A stretch of 64,000 nt of DNA from Myxococcus xanthus. Lineage in GTDB: Bacteria; Myxococcota; Myxococcia; Myxococcales; Myxococcaceae. Made by a program: the position numbers and the translations under genes. The stretch is taken from assembly GCF_006402735.1 (NCBI RefSeq), contig NZ_CP017174.1, positions 3,103,001-3,167,000 of the forward strand, given 5' to 3'. The notes beneath the pieces were generated by a model, which made no database searches, had not been told where the DNA came from, and was given only the letters and a program-made list of their open reading frames with translations. Below are positions 9,274-17,514 of this stretch, in pieces; positions within the stretch are counted from its first letter, which is position 1; each line of letters begins with the position of its first letter.

Positions 9274-9307
9274 GCTCACGGATTCCGCCTTCGCGGCATC
9301 CGTGAGC
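9274..9307. other. Long near-perfect inverted repeat (stem-loop)
   Basis: GCTCACGGAT (9274-9283) pairs with ATCCGTGAGC (9298-9307). Inside it CCGC pairs with GCGG around a CTTC loop, with a single T/C mismatch between the two helices. Fourteen of fifteen pairs form. It follows the hairpin at 9236-9264 and could act in either direction. Its presence makes a start at 9302 for the next gene unlikely. Confidence 0.6.
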
Positions 9308-9352
9308 GTGGAGCTGCTCGTATCGTGGAAGGGATGGGCTAGTGTCGGGGCC

Positions 9353-11077
9353 GTGCAATCCCTCCTTCGAACCGTGTTTCCCCTGCTGGCACTCTCGGCG
9401 CTGCTGACGGCGGCGGCGCCCGTGCCGGATGCGCGCGTGAAGCTGCTCGAGGCGATGTCCGCAGAGCTGGCGCGCAACCACCAGCAGCTGAAGATGCAGA
9501 ACCACGAACCCCCGTATTTCATGAGCTACCAGCTCAAGGACTACGAACAGCACGCGATTTCCGCGCGCTATGGGGCGCTGTTCATGGACGACGGCTACCG
9601 CGAGCGGAAGCTGTACGTCGACGTGCGCGTCGGTGACTACGACTTCGACAGCTCGGTGGCGGAGGGGCTGGAGTTCAGCTTTTCGACCAAGGGCACCAGC
9701 TATGTGTCGCGCAAGGAAGGCCCGCTGGACGACTCGCCGCTGGCGCTGCGCACCTCGCTGTGGCTCATCACCGATGAGAAGTACAAGTCCGCGCTGTTCC
9801 AGTACCTGAAGAAGAAGGGCGAGGACGTCTACGCGGTGGAGGACCCGAAGCGTCCGCCGTCCTTCACGCGTGAGAAGCCGGTGAAGCACGTGGAGCCGCC
9901 GGTGGAGGCTCCGTTCGACCGCGAGCGCTGGGTGAAGGTGGCCCGCGACGTGTCGGCGCGCTTCAACGCGCACCCGGAGCTTTTCGACTCGGAGGTGCGC
10001 GTCACCAAGGACAAGGTGACGCGGCTGTTCGTGTCCTCGGAAGGCAGCCGCATCATCACCGAGGAGACGCTGTACGGCCTGCATGTCTCCGCCGTCACCC
10101 GGGCGCCGGACGGGCAGCTGCTGGACAACTCGCGCAACTTCTATGTGCCCGCCGAAGCGGGGCTGCCGGACGTGGCGCGCCTGAACAAGGCGGCGGATGA
10201 CGTCATCCAAGAGCTGCTGGCCCTGCGCGCGGCGCCCGCCATCGACCCGTACACGGGGCCCGCCATCCTCGCGCCGGAAGCGGCCGGGGTGCTCTTCCAC
10301 GAAGCGGTGGGGCACCGGCTGGAGGGAGACCGGCAGGAAGGTGACAACGAGGGCAAGACGTTCAAGGGCCAGGTGGGCAAGCAGGTGCTGCCGTCGTTCA
10401 TCTCCATCCACGACGACCCGACGCGGCGCGTGCTCCAGAGCGAGCCGCTCAACGGCTACTACCTCTTCGACGAGGAGGGCGTACGCGGGCAGCGGGTGAC
10501 GCTGGTGGAGAAGGGCGTGCTGCGCAACTACCTCCAGGGGCGCCGGCCGGTGGAAGGCTTCCTCCAGTCGAACGGCCATGGCCGCAGCCAGGGCAACCTG
10601 AAGCCGGTGGCGCGCATGGCGAACCTGATGGTGGAGAGCACGAACGGCGTGAGCGACGCGGAGCTGAAGAAGCGCCTGATTGCCGAGGCGAAGCGTCAAG
10701 GCAAGCCGTTTGGCCTCATCATCCGCGACATCACCGGGGGCAACACCAACACGTCTGGCTACGGCTACCAGGCCTTCAAGGGCGTGCCGCGCATGGTGTA
10801 CCGGGTGGACGTGAAGACGGGGAAGGAGACGCTGGTGCGCGGCGTGGAAATCGTGGGCACGCCTCTGTCGGCGGTGAACCGCATCCTCGCCTCGGGGCAG
10901 AAGCCCGGCATCTTCAACGGCTTCTGCGGCGCGGAGAGTGGCAATGTCCCGGTGTCCACCGTGGCGCCGGCCATGCTGCTGCAGGAGCTGGAGCTCCAGC
11001 GCACCATGGAGGGGAAGGACCGCCCGCCGATTCTCACCAGCCCGGCGGCGCTGGAGTCCCCGGCGGCGAAGCCGTAG
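9353..11077 (+). CDS. TldD/PmbA-family metalloprotease with signal peptide
   Basis: 574 residues from GTG 9353. The N-terminus is a hydrophobic signal-like stretch (LLRTVFPLLALSALLTAAA), unlike the cytosolic TldD/TldE pair of E. coli that matures peptides and antitoxins. The family zinc motif HExxxH is intact (H316, E317, H321 in FHEAVGHRLEGD), and the later GIxxGG-type region GLIIRDITGGNTNTSGYG is present. About 215 residues of variable sequence precede the catalytic part. No TldE/PmbA partner lies next door. I infer an envelope peptidase. The upstream GTG at 9302 lies in the 9274-9307 hairpin and would bury the signal peptide, so it was not used. Confidence 0.82.
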   Translation: MQSLLRTVFPLLALSALLTAAAPVPDARVKLLEAMSAELARNHQQLKMQNHEPPYFMSYQLKDYEQHAISARYGALFMDDGYRERKLYVDVRVGDYDFDSSVAEGLEFSFSTKGTSYVSRKEGPLDDSPLALRTSLWLITDEKYKSALFQYLKKKGEDVYAVEDPKRPPSFTREKPVKHVEPPVEAPFDRERWVKVARDVSARFNAHPELFDSEVRVTKDKVTRLFVSSEGSRIITEETLYGLHVSAVTRAPDGQLLDNSRNFYVPAEAGLPDVARLNKAADDVIQELLALRAAPAIDPYTGPAILAPEAAGVLFHEAVGHRLEGDRQEGDNEGKTFKGQVGKQVLPSFISIHDDPTRRVLQSEPLNGYYLFDEEGVRGQRVTLVEKGVLRNYLQGRRPVEGFLQSNGHGRSQGNLKPVARMANLMVESTNGVSDAELKKRLIAEAKRQGKPFGLIIRDITGGNTNTSGYGYQAFKGVPRMVYRVDVKTGKETLVRGVEIVGTPLSAVNRILASGQKPGIFNGFCGAESGNVPVSTVAPAMLLQELELQRTMEGKDRPPILTSPAALESPAAKP

Positions 11078-11171
11078 CCGCGCGCCTCAGTGCCCCAGCC
11101 GCTCGTGGGCGGTTTCCAGCACGCCGTGGAACCGCTGGGAGAGTCCGATATGCACTTTTGAAAGATGCAGG

Positions 11172-11185
11172 GGCGCAGCAGCGCC
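11172..11185 (-). terminator. Small hairpin downstream of the lipoprotein metallopeptidase gene
   Basis: GGCGC-TGCT-GCGCC on the minus strand, starting right after the stop codon of the gene ending at 11186. It is followed by a weak pyrimidine stretch (CCTGCATCTTTC). It could end transcripts of that gene; without a clean T run this is tentative. Confidence 0.35.
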
Positions 11186-12091
11186 TTACTGAGGGGGAGG
11201 CGAGGGGGCGATAGGCATGGGGCTCGCGGGCCGGGGGCGCGCCGGGTGGAGCTGCCTGGCGCCCTTGAAGCCGCGCAGGCGCACGTATCGGCGGAAGTCC
11301 TGGAGGAAGCTCTCCTGGGTGACGCCCACGGCACGCTGGAAGGCGCTGTCGAAGTCCGGGCCCTGGCTCATTCCGCGCAGCACCTTCCGGATGGTGTCCT
11401 CGCCATAGCGGCGCGCCAGGAAGGTGAAGGCGTGGTGGGCGGCGCCATACACGACGCCGCTCTCGGACTGGTAGAGCGCGTCGGCTTGCGACAAGGGGTC
11501 GGCGTTGGGGTGCTGGCGCCAGTAGTGCTCCAGGTCGTCCAGGCTGGAGACGCGGTAGCCCTGTTCGGCGGTGTAGGAGGCCATGCCTTCGCGGAACCAG
11601 AGGGGAATCCGCTTGCGCGTCCAGCCGAGCCGGTCCGAGGCCACCTGGTACATGAGGCTGTGCGTGAGCTCGTGCAGCAGCAGCTCGTCCACCTGGCCCT
11701 GGCTGGCGCCTCGGGACGTCCAGGTACGAGGGCTCTGCAGCTCGATTTGCTCGTAGCGCGCCCAGGCGCGGAGGAAGTCATGCCCCGGGCGGTTGGCGGC
11801 GCGCTCCAGTGCCGCGTGGTTGGGGTGGACGACGATGGTGACGGTGTCGTCGAAGGTGCCCCAGCGCTGGAGACGGGGAATGGCGCGTTCGACAGCGAGC
11901 TTCACCTGCACGGCCGCTTCGGTGTCGCGAGGCTGGTATTCGACGTCGATGCCGGCGCCGGTGCCCTTGCCGACGAGCACGCGGGCGCTCTGGGAGGCGT
12001 AGCAGCCGGAGAGCAGACCCAGGACGAGCAGCACGGCTGCCCAGCCGGGGCTGTCGCGACGGCACTTTGTTGCTGGTGACTCCTGACTCAC
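11186..12091 (-). CDS. Predicted lipoprotein zinc metallopeptidase (gluzincin-like)
   Basis: 301 residues. The N-terminus has a hydrophobic stretch and lipobox LLSGC with the acylated cysteine at C30, so it is expected to be anchored in a membrane facing the periplasm. The zinc site is H140-E141-x-x-H144 (LLHELTHSLMY), with a likely third ligand E168 in WFREGMASYT, the arrangement of MA-clan (peptidase MA-like) hydrolases. The C-terminus is Pro-rich. The GTG start overlaps the stop of the phosphoglycerate-mutase-like gene (GTGA), so the two are coupled. The substrate is unknown. Confidence 0.8.
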   Translation of the reverse strand: MSQESPATKCRRDSPGWAAVLLVLGLLSGCYASQSARVLVGKGTGAGIDVEYQPRDTEAAVQVKLAVERAIPRLQRWGTFDDTVTIVVHPNHAALERAANRPGHDFLRAWARYEQIELQSPRTWTSRGASQGQVDELLLHELTHSLMYQVASDRLGWTRKRIPLWFREGMASYTAEQGYRVSSLDDLEHYWRQHPNADPLSQADALYQSESGVVYGAAHHAFTFLARRYGEDTIRKVLRGMSQGPDFDSAFQRAVGVTQESFLQDFRRYVRLRGFKGARQLHPARPRPASPMPIAPSPPPQ

Positions 12092-13053
12092 TCCGCACCC
12101 AACCAGCGAACCACAGCGCGTCCGACATCGGCCACGGTGGAGAAGGACTCCACCTCGGGCGCGGGCGGGCCGAAGTAGAGCACGGGCACGGGGTGAAGCG
12201 TGTGTCCCCGAGTGGAGAGGTCTTCCACGTTTCCGTGGTCGCTGCAGACCAGCACCCGGGCCTGGGCGGGGCGCGTGGCCACCAACGCGCGGGTGAAGGC
12301 GTCGAACGCGTCCAGCGCGGCCAGGGCGGCCGTCCAGTCCTGGGCGTGGCCGGCCTCGTCCGCCAGGTAGTGCTCGAAGAAGGTGAAGTCCGCGCCTGAA
12401 GCAATGTCCCAGAAGACGGCGGCGGCTTCCTCGGGCGAGCGCTCCGGCGCGGGCAGTCCGTAGGCACGGGCGCTGGCGCCGGTGATGTCGTGGGTGAGGC
12501 CGTCCCCGGCGCGGGCGTCATCGAGCGTCCGCAGGGGGATGCCCCCCGCGGCGAAGGCCAACTTGGAGGCGGAGGGCTTCACCTTGCGGCGCGACTCCGG
12601 GGACAGGACGAACTCCGGCGGGGAGGTGCTGGGCCGGCGGGGTACCCCCAGCGCGTCCAGATAGGGGGCGGGATAGGCGTTGGCGAAGGTGGCGGTGCGG
12701 CCCGCCGCGCCCAGCCGCCGGATGATGGAGCGGTCCGCCATCAACCCCCGCAGCGGCGCGTTGGGGTAGCCGAGGACGTGGCGGCCCAGCAGCACGGGGG
12801 CCGGGTCCCCCGTCAGGATGGCCGTCTGGTTGGACGCGGACTGGGGCCGGCCGGGGACGCCGAAGGTGGTGTCCGTGGGGATGCAGCGGCCGCCGTAGGG
12901 GAGGGGCGGGCTGGGGGTGTCCTCGAAGTGGGATAGCAGGTGTTCCCGGTGGGCGAGCGGATTCACGGCCGGGTCCTTCCGGCCAATGCCCACACCATCG
13001 ATGAACAGGAGCGCGACGCGCACGGCTGGGGACTGTATCCTCGAATCCGACAC
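12088..13053 (-). CDS. Stand-alone metalloenzyme of the iPGM/phosphopentomutase superfamily
   Basis: 321 residues in the alkaline-phosphatase-like fold family. Metal-site motifs seen: LLFIDGVGIG (N-terminal Asp), SASNQTAILTG (position of the nucleophile region), FFEHYLADEAGH and CSDHGNVEDL near the C-terminus. It lacks the inserted phosphotransferase domain of full-length iPGM (about 510 residues), so a mutase role is doubtful and a phosphohydrolase is more likely. The GTG at 13053 has a strong GGAGGG six bases upstream, lying antisense inside the first codons of the divergent gene. Another GTG (13023) exists. First gene of a coupled pair with the metallopeptidase. Confidence 0.8.
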   Translation of the reverse strand: MSDSRIQSPAVRVALLFIDGVGIGRKDPAVNPLAHREHLLSHFEDTPSPPLPYGGRCIPTDTTFGVPGRPQSASNQTAILTGDPAPVLLGRHVLGYPNAPLRGLMADRSIIRRLGAAGRTATFANAYPAPYLDALGVPRRPSTSPPEFVLSPESRRKVKPSASKLAFAAGGIPLRTLDDARAGDGLTHDITGASARAYGLPAPERSPEEAAAVFWDIASGADFTFFEHYLADEAGHAQDWTAALAALDAFDAFTRALVATRPAQARVLVCSDHGNVEDLSTRGHTLHPVPVLYFGPPAPEVESFSTVADVGRAVVRWLGAE

Positions 13054-13055
13054 GC

Positions 13056-14141
13056 ATGGCCCTCCACGGCGACCTCTTCAGTTATCCGCTCCCCGAGTTC
13101 CTTCAATGGCTGGACAGCTCCCGCAAGACGGGAACGCTCCAGCTCTCCTGGGAGGCCGGCGAGCGCAAACTCTTCCTGCTCTCCGGCCAGGTGGGTGCCA
13201 CCGCGGCCGAAGGACTGCGCGGACGCGTCGCGCGGCTGCTCACCCTGTCCAAGTTGGCATCGGGGACGAAGGTGCTGGCTGGCTTCGACGAGCTGGCGCG
13301 CACGCCGGACGTGGACGCCGCGTTCGACATCCACGGCATCCAGGCGCGGTGGATTCGGGACCTGGGCCGTGAGGAGCTGTTCGCCGCGATGACGGACCTG
13401 ACCATCGCCGGCCGCGGCACCTTTCACTGGACGGAGGACGCGGACCGCTCCGGTGAGGACTGGGTGCCGTCCGACATGGGCATCCGCGAGCTGCTCTTCG
13501 AATCGCTCCGGTGGGTGGATGAGCAGCCCGACGTGGACAAGGCGCTGCCCATCGACGCGCTCAGCGTGCGCGCGCTGGCGCCGCCGAGCCCGAGTCAGCC
13601 CCTGATGCACCGGATCATCCTGGGGCTGTGCACGTCGCCGCAGAATCTGGGACGGCTGCGCCTGTCCATGGGCGTGTCCCGCTCCTCGGTGACGCGGCGG
13701 GTGCACGAGCTGTTGCGGTCGAAGCTGGTGGAGGTGGATGGGGCGCCGCAGGTGGAAGCGGATCCGGTGGCGGAGATGCTGGAGAAGGGCGCGGTGTTGA
13801 TGCGCGAGGGCCAGTACGACGCCGCGGGCATCGTCTGCGCGTCCCTGTTGGCCAGCGACCCGGCGGACCGGCGCGTGCGCGAATTTGCCCGGCTGGTGCA
13901 GCGCGAGCACGTGGCGGCGCTCTACTCGGACATGCCGCCCCTGATGGTGCCCCTCATGATTCACGACCCGCAGGGGCAGGCGCTGCTCAAGCCCGAGGAG
14001 CGGCAGATTGCCGGGCTGGTGAATGGCACCTGGGACGTGTCCACGCTGGTGCTGGCCAGTCCAGCGCGAGAGCTGGAGACGCTGAAGACGCTGGCGAAGC
14101 TGCAGCGCATGGGGCTGCTGCAGCTCGTCTTCCCTCGCTGA
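13056..14141 (+). CDS. DUF4388 protein with winged-helix-like segment
   Basis: 361 residues, no signal peptide. The first about 110 residues match the DUF4388 pattern (GDLFSYPLPEFLQWL, then KTGTLQLSWEAGERKLFL), common in myxobacteria next to GTPases and response regulators. A winged-helix-like stretch (LGRLRLSMGVSRSSVTRRVHE) lies near residues 190-225 and a helical repeat-like tail follows. Proteins of this type are thought to be signalling adaptors; no enzymatic motif is visible. No Shine-Dalgarno precedes the ATG; TATCCT at 13036-13041 could be a -10 element, which would give a very short leader. Convergent with the MglA-like GTPase gene, 12 bases apart. Confidence 0.75.
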   Translation: MALHGDLFSYPLPEFLQWLDSSRKTGTLQLSWEAGERKLFLLSGQVGATAAEGLRGRVARLLTLSKLASGTKVLAGFDELARTPDVDAAFDIHGIQARWIRDLGREELFAAMTDLTIAGRGTFHWTEDADRSGEDWVPSDMGIRELLFESLRWVDEQPDVDKALPIDALSVRALAPPSPSQPLMHRIILGLCTSPQNLGRLRLSMGVSRSSVTRRVHELLRSKLVEVDGAPQVEADPVAEMLEKGAVLMREGQYDAAGIVCASLLASDPADRRVREFARLVQREHVAALYSDMPPLMVPLMIHDPQGQALLKPEERQIAGLVNGTWDVSTLVLASPARELETLKTLAKLQRMGLLQLVFPR

Positions 14142-14153
14142 GCGGGGCGGAGG

Positions 14154-15278
14154 CTACTCCCCGTTGGGCAGGCCCACCGCGTTGAGGCGGATGAAGACCT
14201 GCATCATCACGTACAGGGAGAAGGCGGCGTCATCCACGCGCAGGTGCTGCTGCGTGGCCAGTCCCTGGAGCCGGAGCAGATCGGCGCCGTCCACGCGGAG
14301 CAGGAAGGCCTGCTGCCCCAGGGAACCCTCGCCCGCGAAGGCCAGCGCGCGCCGGATGGCGTCGGTGCAGGCGGTGACGCAGGTGGTGTAGTCCCCCGTC
14401 ATGAACGCAGCCTCGGCGGCGCGGGCGTGGTCGAACATGTCGCCCGGTGCCAGGGCGCTGGCGGCGCCCAGCAGCTTGGGTCCGGGCTGGGGCGCGGGGA
14501 TGGGAGCCGGCTCCACGCGCGGCGGCGGTACCACTGCCACCGGGGCCACTCGAGGCACCGGGCCGCCTCCCTGCATCGGCTGGGGCGCGGGCGCGATGGT
14601 GCCGGGCTGCTGCCGGTGCTGCAGATGCTGGGTGAGCTGGGCCTCCAGGCCCGCGGGCTGTGCGCCGGCGGTAGGGCGGGGCGGCGGGACGATGCGCTTG
14701 GCGCGCAGGTCCTTGATGACCAGCCGGGTGATGGCCTTGAGCGTGTCGAGCACCCCGCGGCCATTGGCGGCGGACGTCTCCAGCTCCGGGACGCCTCGGG
14801 GATTGAGCTCCTTGCGGAGCACCTCCACCGGCAGCACGCCGTCCAGGTCCCGCTTGTTCCACTGCATCACCAGGGGGAAGCGGTCCAGGCGGATGCCGTG
14901 CTCGAAGAGGTTCTCCTCCAGGTTGGCCAGGGACTCGCGGTTGGCGTCCATGGCCTCCGGCTGCGAGTCCGCCACGAACACCACGCCGTCGGCGCCCTGG
15001 AGCACCAGCTTGCGGGTGGCGTTGTAGAAGACCTGGCCCGGCACGGTGTAGAGCGCCAGTCGCACGGAGCAGTCGCCCACGCGCTCCACCTTCACGGGGA
15101 GGAAGTCGAAGAAGAGCGTCCGGTCTCCCTCCGTGGCGATGGACATCATCTCGCCGCGGTGTGCGGGGCGGACCGTCTCGTAGATCTTCCTCAGCGAGGT
15201 CGTCTTCCCGGACAAACCCGGTCCGTAGAAGACGATTTTCGCGGCCACTTCACGGGCCATCAGATTGACGCTGCTCAC
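14154..15278 (-). CDS. MglA-like small GTPase with C-terminal extension
   Basis: 374 residues. The first about 195 align with MglA-type Ras-like GTPases: start MSSVNLMAREVAAKIVFYGP parallels MglA, the P-loop is GPGLSGKTT, the switch II region is TVPGQ (Thr in the position where Ras has Asp, as in MglA), and the base-recognition motif is NKRD. A Pro-rich linker (about 197-275) leads to a helical C-terminal domain of about 100 residues not found in MglA itself (195 residues). It may regulate polarity or motility through an effector tail; inference. The GTG start is supported by the alignment to MglA's N-terminus. Likely functional partner of DUF4388 proteins, one of which is convergent. Confidence 0.87.
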   Translation of the reverse strand: MSSVNLMAREVAAKIVFYGPGLSGKTTSLRKIYETVRPAHRGEMMSIATEGDRTLFFDFLPVKVERVGDCSVRLALYTVPGQVFYNATRKLVLQGADGVVFVADSQPEAMDANRESLANLEENLFEHGIRLDRFPLVMQWNKRDLDGVLPVEVLRKELNPRGVPELETSAANGRGVLDTLKAITRLVIKDLRAKRIVPPPRPTAGAQPAGLEAQLTQHLQHRQQPGTIAPAPQPMQGGGPVPRVAPVAVVPPPRVEPAPIPAPQPGPKLLGAASALAPGDMFDHARAAEAAFMTGDYTTCVTACTDAIRRALAFAGEGSLGQQAFLLRVDGADLLRLQGLATQQHLRVDDAAFSLYVMMQVFIRLNAVGLPNGE

Positions 15279-15618
15279 GGTGTCAGCTTACCTAGTCCGA
15301 CTTGACACCTCGCGCCAGTCGACGGCGAGACATTCGCCCCGGGTCCGCGAGGCTCAGCGCTGGAGGTGAGGCCACGGGCTCAAGGCAGGCTCGCCAGGAT
15401 GCGCGCCCGCAAAGCATCCGCGACGGCTCACACCGCTTCCCTGAAGAGGAATACGGCACGAACCGCACGAATGGCGGCCAATACGTCATGCCACCGGCGA
15501 ACCACCGCGCTGCTCGACAATCAAGCAGGGATGCGGCGTCCGCACGGAATGAAACCGCTCGTGGGGGGCAGTCGCGGTGGTGAGACGCGCGTCATGCCCT
15601 CCCTCGAGCGAGAGGACC
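15279..15618. other. 340-base stretch without a convincing gene
   Basis: Lies between rpmB (ending leftward at 15619) and the start of the MglA-like gene, so it holds the rpmB 3' end and the GTPase promoter. Small open frames here have no recognisable protein features. A TTGACA at 15302-15307 reads on the plus strand without a matching -10 and has no plus-strand gene to serve. Nothing else was recognised. Confidence 0.5.
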
Positions 15619-15810
15619 TCAAGCGGCCTTCGTCACCTTGCCCGCCTTGATGCAGCGGGTGCACGCGAGAACGCGCTGGGTGCTGCCCTGAACGCTGGCC
15701 CGGATCTTCTGGAGATTCGGCAGGGTCCGCTTCTTGGTCTTGTTGTTCGCGTGGCTGACGTTGTTACCCACCAGCGGACGCTTGCCACACAAGTCACACT
15801 TCCACGCCAT
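15619..15810 (-). CDS. rpmB: 50S ribosomal protein L28
   Basis: 63-residue basic ribosomal protein. It begins [20 protein letters not shown] and has two CxxC pairs (C5/C8 and CTRC near the C-terminus), the zinc-binding form of L28. Length and start agree with the family. AGGAG and GAGG lie upstream of the ATG on the minus strand. It stands alone, without rpmG beside it. The zinc-type may be replaced by a Cys-free paralogue under zinc limitation in some bacteria; whether one exists here is not visible. Confidence 0.96.
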   Translation of the reverse strand: MAWKCDLCGKRPLVGNNVSHANNKTKKRTLPNLQKIRASVQGSTQRVLACTRCIKAGKVTKAA

Positions 15811-15912
15811 GACCTCTAACTCCTTGAAAACTGGGGCGTTGGACGCCTGCCGATTAAAAGAGCGGCGGAACCTGCCAGATAACGGCCCGGAAATCCAGCC
15901 TTAGATCCAGGA

Positions 15913-17442
15913 TCAGCCCTTGAGCGGATCCTTCTTCTTCAACATGTCCTGCACCAGCCGCGCGGCCCGGATGCCCGCGAGCAGCTCGCCTTCCAGCCCC
16001 AGACCGGGGAGGACCTCGCGGTTGGCGAGCAGGATGTTCTTGGCCGGCGTGCGCTGGGTCAAACCCGTGACGCCCAGGACGGCTTCCGACTCGAAGCTGA
16101 ACAATGGGTGCGGCATCAGCCGGCTGCCACGGACTCCGTCGGCGTCCAGGTAGGGGGCCGAGCGCAGCACGCGGTGCTGGGCGGTGAAGGGCATCAGCGC
16201 GTCCAGGTGCTCGTCGATGCGCGTCGCCAGGCCCTGGAGGTGTTCCTCGCCCAGATCCCGCGCCGAGGCCGGGACGAAGGCGCCCGCGCACACCACGCGC
16301 AGCCCTTCCGTCGCTTTGGCCTCCTTGCCGCCGTGCGCCGGCGCCGCGCGCGCGGGGTGGACCTGGATCAGCACGGGCCCCAGCTCCGCGTCGCCCGTGT
16401 CCAGCAGGGCCAGCTCACCCAGGCCGCGGGGCAGCGCCGACTCCGGCACCACCCAGTTCACGGTGAAGAGCAGGGCCTTGGTGTTGGACTGGTCCAGGTG
16501 CTCCAGCAGACCGCGGTGGTGCTTCTTGTCCGTCACCAGCCGTCGCAGCGCGCCCGCGTCCGTGGCCGCCACCAGGCAGGACGCGCGGTACATGGTGTCC
16601 GAGCGCATCAGCTTCATGCCCGCGAACTTGCTGCCGTCGAAGGCCAGCTCCTCCACGATGAAGCCCGCCGGGTTGTCGCGCCCGAGCACATCTCCGCCCA
16701 GCTCCGCCACGCGGCGGGCGAGCAGCTCGCGCAGGCCCTCATTCCCCCCGGGGAAGAAGGAGGGCGTTGACAGCACCTGTGACATGGCCCGAGTCAGCGC
16801 CAGGTGCGCCTCCGGACGGTCCAGGTGGGTGACGAAAGGCAGTAGCCCCCGCACCAGGGACACCGAAGCGCTGTCTCCCGTGAGCCGGGGCGGCGCCTCC
16901 AGGCCGGGATGGGCCCGGATGAGCTTCTTCAGGCCCCATCCCTCGAAGAATCCGTCCGGTGGCAGGGCGGGGCCCGCCTTGAAGAAGGCATCACTGGCTT
17001 CGTGCTGCGCGGCGGCGCCGGCCAGGGCGCCCAGCAGGGATTCGCCTTCCTCGCCCAGCTCCCGCGTCACCTCGGCCTTGCGGCGGGCGGCGTCGCCGTG
17101 GAGGTCCAGGCGGTTGCGGGGCATGAGGAGCTGCAGCTCCGGTGCGTGGGGCCGCAGCGTGCGCTGGACGTTGGCGTTGAGGCCCAGCTCCGTGAGGGCC
17201 TCCTCCACCGCGGGCATGGCCTTGAGCGGCGGAGCGACGAAGGGGGCATAGGGGAGCACGTAGCCGCCGTGCTCGTAACCGGGCCCCATGCCGTCGTGCT
17301 CCACCAGCAGGACGCGGTGGTTGCGCTTCGCCAGGAGTGCCGCCGCGAGCGCACCGCCCAGCTGACTGCCGAGCACGATGACGTCGTAGACATGCCGGGA
17401 CGGCCCGGCGGGAAGCTTGAGCTTGGCAGAGGACGTCGCCAT
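15913..17442 (-). CDS. FAD-dependent NAD(P)/FAD oxidoreductase (phytoene-desaturase-like)
   Basis: 509 residues from ATG 17442. The N-terminal dinucleotide-binding fold is DVIVLGSQLGGALAAALL followed by the acidic end of strand two (VLLVEHDG). The C-terminal FAD segment reads GLEGELLAGIRAARLVQDML, as in the phytoene dehydrogenase/carotenoid isomerase superfamily. No carotenoid genes are next to it, so the substrate is open. A GTG at 17493 would add 17 residues before the FAD fold and is less likely. Monocistronic in appearance. Confidence 0.83.
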   Translation of the reverse strand: MATSSAKLKLPAGPSRHVYDVIVLGSQLGGALAAALLAKRNHRVLLVEHDGMGPGYEHGGYVLPYAPFVAPPLKAMPAVEEALTELGLNANVQRTLRPHAPELQLLMPRNRLDLHGDAARRKAEVTRELGEEGESLLGALAGAAAQHEASDAFFKAGPALPPDGFFEGWGLKKLIRAHPGLEAPPRLTGDSASVSLVRGLLPFVTHLDRPEAHLALTRAMSQVLSTPSFFPGGNEGLRELLARRVAELGGDVLGRDNPAGFIVEELAFDGSKFAGMKLMRSDTMYRASCLVAATDAGALRRLVTDKKHHRGLLEHLDQSNTKALLFTVNWVVPESALPRGLGELALLDTGDAELGPVLIQVHPARAAPAHGGKEAKATEGLRVVCAGAFVPASARDLGEEHLQGLATRIDEHLDALMPFTAQHRVLRSAPYLDADGVRGSRLMPHPLFSFESEAVLGVTGLTQRTPAKNILLANREVLPGLGLEGELLAGIRAARLVQDMLKKKDPLKG

Positions 17443-17514
17443 GAGGCGGGCAACACTACACAACGTGCCCGCCGCTGGCGCCCTTTTCACCACGGCGCGC
17501 CCGCGGAGGGCGGA

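Noticed and set aside
9302-9352. Upstream GTG start for the TldD-type protein
   Set aside because: It lies within the 9274-9307 hairpin and would place 17 residues ahead of a clear signal peptide.
11087-11155. 22-codon minus-strand frame after the TldD-type gene
   Set aside because: Reads like the tail of a helical protein but is too short and has no ribosome-binding site; could be a decayed gene remnant, not supportable.
15302-15307. Plus-strand TTGACA as a promoter
   Set aside because: No -10 box at 16-18 bases and no plus-strand gene before 18285.
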